Source of the DNA: Bacteroidales bacterium
GTDB lineage: Bacteria > Bacteroidota > Bacteroidia > Bacteroidales > ML635J-15
Direction of reading: 5' to 3'
Assembly (NCBI GenBank): GCA_007130555.1
Contig: SLSH01000133.1
Coordinates: 1-10,569 of the forward strand
DNA: 10,569 nucleotides
Shown: one piece after another, positions 1 through 6,001 of the stretch
Layout of the letters: each line of letters starts with the position of its first letter
Numbering within the stretch: position 1 is the first letter of the stretch
The notes under the pieces: generated by a model
The model's input: only the letters and a program-made list of their open reading frames with translations
Told to the model about the DNA's origin: nothing
Database searches by the model: none
Position numbers and translations under genes: made by a program

Positions 1-667
1 ATGGATTGGTATCAGGTACAAACAGCGTTTTGGGAGGTTCATATTTAAGAACATTATTACTCATGTTTTTCTTTTCGCTTTCGGTAATATAGGGAGGGTT
101 GCTCACTATAAGATCAAATTTTTGCCTGAGAGGAAAATCGCTTTCCGAAAAAATATCATAATGTTTGAAAATAATTTTAACTTTATTTAATTCTGCGTTT
201 TCTTCTGCAATTTTCAATGCATTTTCCGAAATGTCAATTCCATAAACACGGGCATCGGGAAGATTTTTTGCAAGACTTACTGCAATACATCCCGAACCTG
301 TGCCGATATCAATAATATTCAGATTTTTTTCGGTTTTATGGTTTTTAATTACCTCATTTACAAGAATTTCGGTCTCCTGACGCGGAATAAGCACATCGGG
401 ATTTACTTTAAATTTTAAGCCCGAAAAATATGCATAGCCCGTTACATACTGCACAGGCTCCATATTATAAAGACGTTCTTCTTTTGATTTTAAAAGCTCT
501 GATTCTTTATCATTTAAAAACTCTCCGGATCTGGTAAAAAATTCAATATCATTTAAATTTAAAGTCTCGCAAATATAAAAACGTGCTATTGCCTGTGCCT
601 CGTTAACAGGATATTTTACTTTAAGATTATCCGCAATAGTTTTATAATATTCACTTAATTTAAGCAT
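1..667 (-). CDS. prmC: Peptide chain release factor N5-glutamine methyltransferase PrmC (HemK), C-terminus cut by window edge
   Basis: The frame is open from an ATG at 665-667 to the left edge, giving 222 residues of a family usually about 280 long, so the C-terminus lies outside the window. PrmC uses S-adenosylmethionine to methylate the glutamine of the GGQ motif of release factors RF1 and RF2 in the cytoplasm. Visible hallmarks are the N-terminal helical substrate-binding part with PVQYVTG (residues 71-77), IPRQETE (94-100), the SAM-binding DIGTGSGC (120-127), the acidic GID (143-145), and the diagnostic NPPY (190-193) that holds the target glutamine. YEPPKTLFVPD (209-219) is the usual following segment. 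The motif is RQETE, where RPETE or RPDTE is commoner, a conservative change. The gene is divergent from the serA-like gene across 86 nt. NPPY alone occurs in other methyltransferases, but the whole motif set makes PrmC very likely. Confidence 0.95.
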   Translation of the reverse strand, partial: MLKLSEYYKTIADNLKVKYPVNEAQAIARFYICETLNLNDIEFFTRSGEFLNDKESELLKSKEERLYNMEPVQYVTGYAYFSGLKFKVNPDVLIPRQETEILVNEVIKNHKTEKNLNIIDIGTGSGCIAVSLAKNLPDARVYGIDISENALKIAEENAELNKVKIIFKHYDIFSESDFPLRQKFDLIVSNPPYITESEKKNMSNNVLKYEPPKTLFVPDTNP

Positions 668-702
668 GTTGTTTTCACGTTTTATTTTATTGTATTATAA
701 CG

Positions 703-710
703 CAAATTTA
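703..710 (-). promoter_or_regulatory. Possible -7 promoter box for prmC
   Basis: The minus strand reads TAAATTTG here, a full match to the Bacteroidota -7 consensus TAnnTTTG, with its 3' end 35 nt before the prmC ATG. No good -33 TTG element is seen at the expected distance, and the region is so AT-rich that chance matches are easy. The assignment is inferred from motif and position only. Confidence 0.35.
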
Positions 711-731
711 AAATATTTAACCACATTTTAT

Positions 732-739
732 TATCTTTG
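732..739 (+). promoter_or_regulatory. -7 promoter box for the serA-like gene
   Basis: TATCTTTG matches the Bacteroidota TAnnTTTG -7 consensus exactly. It is followed by C and a run of nine A (741-749), then the ATG at 754. Transcription would be expected to begin about 5-8 nt after the box, which leaves a leader of roughly 10 nt or less. No Shine-Dalgarno sequence is present. No clear -33 element is visible upstream. Confidence 0.5.
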
Positions 740-753
740 CAAAAAAAAATCTG

Positions 754-1701
754 ATGAGAGCAAAAATTCTTATTATTGATAAAGTAAATAAAATTTTATC
801 TGATAAGCTTTTACAGGCAGGTTTTGAAATATCCGAAGGCATGAATTTAAGCAGGGAAGATATTATTTCGAAACAAGAAAATTTTACGGGAATAGTTGTT
901 CGCAGTCGTATTGTAATTGACAAAGAAATTATTGATAATATTCCGGGGTTAAAATTTATTGCCCGTCTCGGCTCTGGACTTGAGAATATTGACACCGCTT
1001 ATTGTAATCGCAAAAAAATCATTTGTCTTAATTCTCCCGAAGGAAACAGAGATGCCGTTGGTGAGCAGTGCACAGGAATGTTACTGTCTTTGCTGAATAA
1101 TCTGAATACTGCCGATAAACAGGTTAAAGCGGGAATATGGAAACGTGAACAAAACAGAGGAATTGAATTAAAAGGTAAAACTGTCGGGATTATCGGTTAC
1201 GGAAATACGGGGAGCAGTTTTGCAAAAAAAATATCGGGATTTGAATGTAATGTAATATCCTATGATAAATACAAAAAAAACTATTCGGATAATTTCACAA
1301 AAGAAACAGATTTGGCAGAAATTTTTAAACAAGCGGATATTCTGAGTATTCATGTTCCGCTTACCGATGAAACTTTTTATATGGTTGACGGAAACTTTAT
1401 AAATAAATTTTCGAAAAACTTCATTTTACTTAATACTGCAAGAGGTCAGGTTGTAAAAACATCCGCACTTGTTGAGGGATTAAAAAGCGGAAAAGTAATA
1501 TCTGCCGGACTTGATGTAATCGAATACGAAGATTTTTCTTTTGAAAATCCGCAAAATATATTATCAATTCCCGAATTTAAGTATCTTGCGAATTCCGATA
1601 ATGTTATTCTGTCGCCTCATATAGCGGGGTGGAGTAATGAATCGGAAGTAAAACTGGCAGAAGTACTTGCAGATAAAATAATTGAATTAAGAACCAATTA
1701 A
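754..1701 (+). CDS. serA: D-isomer-specific 2-hydroxyacid dehydrogenase, probable D-3-phosphoglycerate dehydrogenase (short, no ACT domain)
   Basis: This 315-residue NAD-dependent dehydrogenase most likely oxidises 3-phosphoglycerate to 3-phosphohydroxypyruvate, the first step of serine synthesis. The N-terminal part (1-95) carries VVRSR (48-52) and the substrate-domain stretch around RLGSGLENID (71-80). The Rossmann core has GYGNTG (148-153) with an acidic residue at the end of the second strand (D171), indicating NAD preference. The catalytic triad is visible: Arg230 in NTARG, Glu257 in GLDVIEYE and His289 in SPHIAGWS. The protein stops just after this domain, so the C-terminal ACT domain that gives serine feedback inhibition in the E. 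coli enzyme is missing. The ATG at 754 sits just behind a TAnnTTTG box. It is the first gene of a pair with the DUF2148 gene 11 nt downstream. Family membership is certain. The exact substrate is inferred, and another 2-hydroxyacid remains possible. Confidence 0.85.
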   Translation: MRAKILIIDKVNKILSDKLLQAGFEISEGMNLSREDIISKQENFTGIVVRSRIVIDKEIIDNIPGLKFIARLGSGLENIDTAYCNRKKIICLNSPEGNRDAVGEQCTGMLLSLLNNLNTADKQVKAGIWKREQNRGIELKGKTVGIIGYGNTGSSFAKKISGFECNVISYDKYKKNYSDNFTKETDLAEIFKQADILSIHVPLTDETFYMVDGNFINKFSKNFILLNTARGQVVKTSALVEGLKSGKVISAGLDVIEYEDFSFENPQNILSIPEFKYLANSDNVILSPHIAGWSNESEVKLAEVLADKIIELRTN

Positions 1702-1712
1702 ATCTTAAAACT

Positions 1713-2246
1713 ATGATAAAAGAAAATGAATTTAACAAAGATGCCTTAACTGAGATTGCAAAAAAAATGGCAATTGCTGCCCGTACTGCACCAAAATCCA
1801 GAGGCATTGACAATATAGAAATTGCTATTGCCGATGATGAAGATATCAATAAAATCATTGCAAAAATGAAAGAAATTTCAATGAAAGAAAATCAGGCTTT
1901 TTTTGCAAGAGACGCCAAAAATCTTGAAGATTCCGCAACTTTATTATTAATAGGAGTAAAAATCAACCCTGTTAATCTTCCATACTGCGGAATGTGTGGT
2001 ATGAAAAATTGCAAAACAAAAAATAAAAAGCCCGAAATTCCTTGTGCCTTTAATACAATTGATCTGGGAATTGCAATAGGCTCGGCTGTAAGTGTAGCAA
2101 TGGATAACAGAGTTGACAACAGAATAATGTACACTATCGGAATAGCAGCAAAAGATTTGGAACTGATGAGTAATGAAATTGCAATTGTTTGCGGAATTCC
2201 TCTTAGTGCAAAAGGAAAAAATATATATTTTGACAGAAAAAAATAA
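1713..2246 (+). CDS. DUF2148 family protein with ferredoxin-like cysteine motif
   Basis: This 177-residue soluble protein has no signal peptide or membrane segment. It resembles the DUF2148 family, described as uncharacterised proteins with a ferredoxin domain. The N-terminal half has the helix AARTAPKSRGIDNIEIAI (about 22-39), whose AARTAPK segment resembles the flavin-contacting start of nitroreductase-like proteins. The centre carries CGMCGMKNC (Cys92, Cys95, Cys100) followed by Cys111, a CxxCx4C...C set suited to binding an iron-sulfur cluster or a metal. The C-terminal half is glycine- and alanine-rich (IDLGIAIGSAVSVAMDN, about 116-132), and Cys160 lies in VCGIP. It follows the serA-like gene by 11 nt and is very probably cotranscribed with it. 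The reaction is not known. A redox role linked to its neighbour is only a guess. Family assignment is from motif pattern, without a database search. Confidence 0.78.
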   Translation: MIKENEFNKDALTEIAKKMAIAARTAPKSRGIDNIEIAIADDEDINKIIAKMKEISMKENQAFFARDAKNLEDSATLLLIGVKINPVNLPYCGMCGMKNCKTKNKKPEIPCAFNTIDLGIAIGSAVSVAMDNRVDNRIMYTIGIAAKDLELMSNEIAIVCGIPLSAKGKNIYFDRKK

Positions 2247-2256
2247 ATATTATAAT

Positions 2257-2264
2257 TATATTTG
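2257..2264 (+). promoter_or_regulatory. -7 promoter box for kbl
   Basis: TATATTTG matches TAnnTTTG exactly and ends 38 nt before the kbl ATG, in a 56-nt gap. A TTTTG at 2228-2232, at the end of the preceding gene, could be the -33 element. The spacer of about 24 nt is longer than usual. This suggests kbl can be transcribed apart from the serA-DUF2148 pair. Confidence 0.5.
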
Positions 2265-2302
2265 TCAGCAAAAAAATAATATAAATTTTAAACTAAACTA
2301 AT

Positions 2303-3490
2303 ATGTACACAAACGTTAAAGAATTTTTACAGAAAGAATTAGCTTCTATTAAAGAAGCAGGATTATTTAAAGATGAACGCGTAATTACTTCGCCTCAGGA
2401 TGCAGAAATTAAGCTTAGTACCGGGCAACAAGTATTGAATTTTTGCGCCAACAATTATCTCGGATTATCCAATAATCCGGAATTGATTAAGGCAGCAAGA
2501 GAAGCATTGGACACACATGGTTACGGGATGTCATCGGTAAGGTTTATCTGTGGAACTACAGATGTTCATAAAAAACTTGAACAAAAAATTGCAGAGTTTT
2601 TCGGAACAGAAGACACTATCCTTTATGCAGCATGTTTTGACGCAAACGGAGGAGTTTTCGAACCTTTGTTTGACGAGCAGGATGCAATAATTTCCGACTC
2701 TTTAAATCATGCTTCAATTATTGACGGTGTAAGACTGTGCAAAGCTCAAAGATTCAGATATGAAAATGCGAATATGGAAGATCTGGAGGCAAAACTTATT
2801 GAAGCTAAAGATGCAAGATTTAAAATAATTGTTACTGACGGTGTTTTTTCTATGGACGGAAATGTTGCTCCGATAAATAAAATAGTTGAACTTGGAAATA
2901 AGTACAACGCAATGGTTATGATTGACGAGTGTCATTCGGCAGGTGTTGTAGGCAAAACAGGAAGAGGAGTTACCGAACATTTTAATATTATGGGACAAGT
3001 AGAAATTATTACAGGAACTCTTGGCAAAGCCTTTGGTGGTGCAATCGGTGGATTTACAACAGGTAAAAAAGAAATAATTGATATTTTAAGACAACGTTCA
3101 AGACCTTATTTATTCTCAAATTCTATACCGCCAATGGTGGTGGCAGCAGGAATAAAAATGGTTGAAATGATGAGTACAACAACAACTCTTCAGGATAAAC
3201 TGCACTCGAATACCGATTATTTTATGGGAAAAATGAAAGAACTTGGATTTGACTTAAAACCGACTGCTTCTGCAATTTGTGCTCTAATGCTTTATGATGC
3301 AAAATTATCTCAGGATTTTGCCAGAAAGTTATTAGACGAAGGAATTTATGTAATCGGATTTTACTATCCCGTTGTTCCTAAAGAACAAGCGAGAATAAGA
3401 ATCCAGCTTTCTGCAGCACACAATGTTGAACATTTGGACAAAGCTATTACAGCTTTTGAAAAAGTCGGAAAAGAACTGGGGGTTATTTAA
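2303..3490 (+). CDS. kbl: Glycine C-acetyltransferase (2-amino-3-ketobutyrate CoA ligase)
   Basis: This PLP enzyme of the alpha-oxoamine synthase family has 395 residues, against about 398 in E. coli Kbl. It splits 2-amino-3-ketobutyrate, made from threonine, with CoA into glycine and acetyl-CoA. The start FLQKELASIKEAGLFKDER, the segment NFCANNYLGLSNNP (46-59), SVRFICGTTDVHK (78-90) and SDSLNHASIIDGVRLCKA (131-148, stacking His136) follow Kbl closely. Further landmarks are TDGVFSMDG (178-186), MIDECHSAG (206-214, Asp208 and His211) and the PLP-lysine motif GTLGKAFGG (Lys242). The end, FYYPVVPKEQARIRIQLSAAH, is also Kbl-like, which argues against serine palmitoyltransferase, AONS or ALAS. A threonine dehydrogenase gene (tdh), often beside kbl, is absent from this window. 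The gene is followed 19 nt later by a strong hairpin terminator. Confidence 0.95.
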   Translation: MYTNVKEFLQKELASIKEAGLFKDERVITSPQDAEIKLSTGQQVLNFCANNYLGLSNNPELIKAAREALDTHGYGMSSVRFICGTTDVHKKLEQKIAEFFGTEDTILYAACFDANGGVFEPLFDEQDAIISDSLNHASIIDGVRLCKAQRFRYENANMEDLEAKLIEAKDARFKIIVTDGVFSMDGNVAPINKIVELGNKYNAMVMIDECHSAGVVGKTGRGVTEHFNIMGQVEIITGTLGKAFGGAIGGFTTGKKEIIDILRQRSRPYLFSNSIPPMVVAAGIKMVEMMSTTTTLQDKLHSNTDYFMGKMKELGFDLKPTASAICALMLYDAKLSQDFARKLLDEGIYVIGFYYPVVPKEQARIRIQLSAAHNVEHLDKAITAFEKVGKELGVI

Positions 3491-3509
3491 TAATATATAT
3501 ACATAAAAT

Positions 3510-3547
3510 AAAACCGATGTTATCAAGAGATAATGTCGGTTTTTTTT
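3510..3547 (+). terminator. Intrinsic terminator of kbl, possibly bidirectional
   Basis: The left arm at 3510-3524 (AAAACCGATGTTATC) pairs with the right arm beginning at 3529 (GATAATGTCGGTTTT) across a 4-nt AAGA loop. The only departures from Watson-Crick pairing are two adjacent G-U wobbles. The right arm runs into eight T (3540-3547). A-rich sequence on the left side means it might also stop leftward transcripts coming through rpiB. Confidence 0.88.
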
Positions 3548-3559
3548 ATCACACCGTTT

Positions 3560-3632
3560 ATACCGAAATGAATTATTTAATAGTCTAAACTAGGCTACGC
3601 TTGTTTAGACTAAAAATAATTTCAATTGGTAT
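3560..3632. repeat. Long imperfect palindrome, MITE/REP-like candidate
   Basis: The core arms TAGTCTAAAC (3581-3590) and GTTTAGACTA (3603-3612) are perfectly complementary. Inside them AGGC (3592-3595) pairs with GCTT (3599-3602) around a TAC loop, leaving one bulged T at 3591. Outside them AATTATTT (3571-3578) matches AAATAATT (3614-3621), and the tips ATACC (3560-3564) and GGTAT (3628-3632) match again. The whole 73 nt can therefore fold into one interrupted hairpin. There is no T-run after it, so it is not a second typical terminator. It lies between convergent genes, the usual home of small non-autonomous palindromic elements. A short tandem TACCTGA x2 (3633-3646) abuts it. No second copy is in this window, so dispersal is inferred. 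Confidence 0.6.
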
Positions 3633-3651
3633 TACCTGATACCTGACAAAA

Positions 3652-4083
3652 CTACAACCCAATCTTATCAATTCTCCTTTGATGTCTTCCGCCTTCGAAT
3701 TTTGTATTTAAGAAAACATCTGCAATTTTTTTAGCATAATCTGTTTCAATAAATCTTGCGGGAAGTACACAAACATTTGCATCATTATGTAATCTTGCAA
3801 GTTCTGCAATTTCTGTTGTCCAGCACAATGCACTTCTTATTTTCCGGTGTTTATTTAAAGTCATATTTATACCGTTACCGCTTCCGCAAATTGCAATTCC
3901 CATATCCGAAGAGCCATCAGACACGGAATCTGCAAGAGTGTGTGCAAAATCGGGATAATCAACAGATTCACTTGAATTTGTTCCGAAATCATTAATTTTA
4001 TATCCTTTTTCATTTAAATAATTAATAATTTCCGCTTTCAATTCAAAACCTGCATGGTCAGCTGCAATTCCTATTGTTTTCAT
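3652..4083 (-). CDS. rpiB: Ribose-5-phosphate isomerase B
   Basis: This 143-residue cytoplasmic enzyme interconverts ribulose 5-phosphate and ribose 5-phosphate in the non-oxidative pentose phosphate pathway. It belongs to the RpiB/LacA/LacB family, which averages about 145-150 residues. Visible landmarks are the N-terminal GIAADHAGFELK (Asp9, His10), VDYPDFAH (41-48), the anion-hole motif ICGSGNG (65-71) with the catalytic-base cysteine Cys66, and RLHNDANV (97-104) with His99. Near the end, the phosphate-contacting GGRHQRRID (131-139) is present. These support a true ribose-phosphate isomerase over the galactose-6-phosphate isomerase subunits. It begins 10 nt after the stop of the flippase-like gene and is probably cotranscribed with it, although the two have no obvious functional link. 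It converges on kbl. Confidence 0.95.
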   Translation of the reverse strand: MKTIGIAADHAGFELKAEIINYLNEKGYKINDFGTNSSESVDYPDFAHTLADSVSDGSSDMGIAICGSGNGINMTLNKHRKIRSALCWTTEIAELARLHNDANVCVLPARFIETDYAKKIADVFLNTKFEGGRHQRRIDKIGL

Positions 4084-4093
4084 ATATTTAATT

Positions 4094-5170
4094 TTATTTT
4101 ACAAAATGTTTATTAACCCATTTTGGAGAGATTATTGCTCCGATTATCAGGTAAGGATAATAAGTTACAAGTCTCCATACCAAAGCCATTATTGCCACAA
4201 ATCCAACGACAGGGATAAAATCTGCCATATAATTTAAAAACACGGTTTCTATAAAACCGCTTCCACCTGGAGTAGGTATCACAAGCATCATAATCCACAT
4301 TATTAATTGACGTGCAAAAATAAGTAAGTGTTCTGCAATCGGCACGAAATAATCTACTCTTTCAATTATCAATGAACTCACTAGTGCTAAAATCAGGAAG
4401 TTCAGCACCCAGTATCTTGATGTCCATGATAAAAATGTTGCCAGTCCTGCTTTTAACCAGAATTTTAATGGTTTTGATTTAAGCTGGTCGCTTGAAATTT
4501 TAAAATCTTCGCCAAATTTAACGGCTTTATTACGCCATTTTTTCAATATCCACAATTTAAAAATAGTGCTTATAAATTTACCGATTAGTTTTGGATTAAC
4601 AAATATTGAATATGCCATAAAAATAGTCCATGAAAATTTGAATAAGTAGCCGATTAGTGCAAAATAAAAAAACTGATTGATGTATGTTTCCGCTCCCTGT
4701 ATAACGAACAGATCGTTATTTGAAAACAAAATAAATATTATAGGAAACATAAGAGAAAAATACAATTCATCTAGAAAAGATGTAGCTGCAACTATTGCCG
4801 TACTTTTACCTATCGGCAATCCTTCTTTCCATATAAAAAAAGTTGCAATACCTGTACCTCCGATTACTGAGGGTGTAACCGCCGAACCAAATTCCCATAA
4901 CAGAATAATTCTTAAACATTGTATCCATGATAATTTTCCTGCAGATAAAATCCGTAATCTGATAACATACCCAAAATCTCTTAAAAACATTAAAATAAAT
5001 GCCAGAAATATAAATAAAATAGTATACCAAGAAAATACTATTAAAGATAAATCCAGAGATTTCATATCTTTTGATATAAAATAAAGAATAACTGCCAAGC
5101 CTAATATCATCGGCAAAATAATTCTGGAAGGTCTTATTCTTCGTATATGTTTTTGTTCATTATGTTTCAC
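4094..5170 (-). CDS. Flippase-like polytopic membrane protein (YbhN/AglD, lysylphosphatidylglycerol synthase TM family)
   Basis: The 358-residue inner-membrane protein has a short basic cytoplasmic N-terminus (residues 8-16 with four Arg) and about eight hydrophobic segments, near 17-33, 46-63, 85-112, 125-150, 165-190, 242-268, 283-299 and 318-346. Family marks are TPSVIGGTG (99-106), a conserved acidic position in SFLDELYFS (131-139), and PTPGGSGFIE (299-308), the signature of the LPG-synthase transmembrane/UPF0104 group. The C-terminal lysyltransferase domain of MprF is absent, so it is not a complete LPG synthase. Relatives are thought to move or modify lipids or glycolipids, but the substrate here is unknown. 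The start at 5170 is a GTG, because the nearest ATG (5159-5161) is out of frame and the first in-frame ATG is codon 21. rpiB follows after 10 nt, and kdsB is divergent across 80 nt. Confidence 0.85.
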   Translation of the reverse strand: MKHNEQKHIRRIRPSRIILPMILGLAVILYFISKDMKSLDLSLIVFSWYTILFIFLAFILMFLRDFGYVIRLRILSAGKLSWIQCLRIILLWEFGSAVTPSVIGGTGIATFFIWKEGLPIGKSTAIVAATSFLDELYFSLMFPIIFILFSNNDLFVIQGAETYINQFFYFALIGYLFKFSWTIFMAYSIFVNPKLIGKFISTIFKLWILKKWRNKAVKFGEDFKISSDQLKSKPLKFWLKAGLATFLSWTSRYWVLNFLILALVSSLIIERVDYFVPIAEHLLIFARQLIMWIMMLVIPTPGGSGFIETVFLNYMADFIPVVGFVAIMALVWRLVTYYPYLIIGAIISPKWVNKHFVK

Positions 5171-5175
5171 ATTTG

Positions 5176-5183
5176 CAAAATAA
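5176..5183 (-). promoter_or_regulatory. Possible -7 promoter box for the flippase-like gene
   Basis: The minus strand reads TTATTTTG, a 7-of-8 match to TAnnTTTG, ending 6 nt before the GTG start. If used, transcription would begin at or next to the start codon, making the message almost leaderless or pointing to the in-frame ATG at codon 21 (position 5110). This is a weak prediction in very AT-rich DNA. Confidence 0.3.
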
Positions 5184-5250
5184 AGATTTTTAAATATAAA
5201 ATCAATGAAATTATTATAATATTTGTATTTTTATCGCCAAATAATTTTTT

Positions 5251-6000
5251 ATGAATTTTATTGCAATTATACCTGCCAGATATTCTTCAACAAGATTTCC
5301 CGGTAAACCTTTGGTTAAAATTAATGGAAAATCAATGATTAACCAGGTTTATTTGCAGGCGGTAAAAGTATTTGACAGAGTATATGTTGCCACCGACAAT
5401 CAAAAAATTCTAAAAGAAGTTGAATCTTTCGGAGGCAATGCGGTTATGACCAAAAAAAAGCATAAAAGCGGAACAGACAGATGTGCAGAGGCTATACTAA
5501 AAATCGAAGAACTGGAAAATAAATCTTACAATGTTATTATCAATATACAAGGCGATGAACCATTTATAAAAACCGAGCAACTTATTGACATTAAAAAAGC
5601 TTTCAAATTTAAAAAAACACAGATCGCAACTTTGGTAAAACCAATTAATAACAAAGAAGATATTTTTAATCCGAATAAACCTAAAGTAATTATAAACAAT
5701 AAGAATGAAGCAATTTATTTCAGCAGGTCTCCGATACCTTTTTTAAGAGGTGCCACACATAAGAACTGGGTATCTAAACATCTATATTACAAGCATGTAG
5801 GCTTATACGGTTTCAGAAAAGACATTTTGATGGAAATCTCAAAATTAAATCAAACTCCTCTTGAAAAAGCCGAATCTTTAGAACAATTAAGATGGTTAGA
5901 AAACGGATATAAAATTAAAATCGCTTTTACCGAACACGAAAGTATTTCAATAGATACGCCGAAAGATTTGGAAAAAGCAAGACAAATAGGCTTATTATAA
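5251..6000 (+). CDS. kdsB: 3-deoxy-manno-octulosonate cytidylyltransferase (CMP-Kdo synthetase)
   Basis: This cytoplasmic enzyme joins Kdo and CTP to form CMP-Kdo, the activated sugar for the lipopolysaccharide inner core. The 249 residues match the usual 245-255. The nucleotide-binding N-terminus is IPARYSSTRFPGKPL (7-21). Next come VATDN (46-50), the Kdo-contacting HKSGTDRCAEA (71-81), NIQGDEP (98-104, metal ligand Asp102), YFSRSPIPF (156-164), and YKHVGLYGFR (180-189). EKAESLEQLRWLENGY (205-220) and SIDTPKDLEKAR (233-244, second metal-binding Asp235) complete the family pattern. It heads a tight three-gene operon, with the glycosyltransferase ATG only 1 nt after its stop. The upstream 80 nt hold an AATATTTG that is only a partial match to the -7 consensus. 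Confidence 0.96.
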   Translation: MNFIAIIPARYSSTRFPGKPLVKINGKSMINQVYLQAVKVFDRVYVATDNQKILKEVESFGGNAVMTKKKHKSGTDRCAEAILKIEELENKSYNVIINIQGDEPFIKTEQLIDIKKAFKFKKTQIATLVKPINNKEDIFNPNKPKVIINNKNEAIYFSRSPIPFLRGATHKNWVSKHLYYKHVGLYGFRKDILMEISKLNQTPLEKAESLEQLRWLENGYKIKIAFTEHESISIDTPKDLEKARQIGLL

Positions 6001-6001
6001 T

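Noticed and set aside
2..20. TATCAGGTA near the left edge, complementary to TACCTGATA beside the palindrome at 3633-3641
   Set aside because: In prmC it encodes the conserved VPDT segment, so the short match is most likely chance.
3560..3632. Palindrome read as a tRNA or a CRISPR repeat
   Set aside because: There is no cloverleaf or anticodon arrangement, and there are no regularly spaced repeat units with spacers.
4677..5084. Open frame of 135 codons on the plus strand
   Set aside because: It is antisense to the well-supported membrane protein gene and shows no family motif or coding logic of its own.
5451..5460. A8 run in kdsB as a phase-variation site
   Set aside because: It encodes Lys-Lys-Lys in an AT-rich gene that is normally essential in LPS-bearing cells, so switching off is implausible. 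It is most likely composition.
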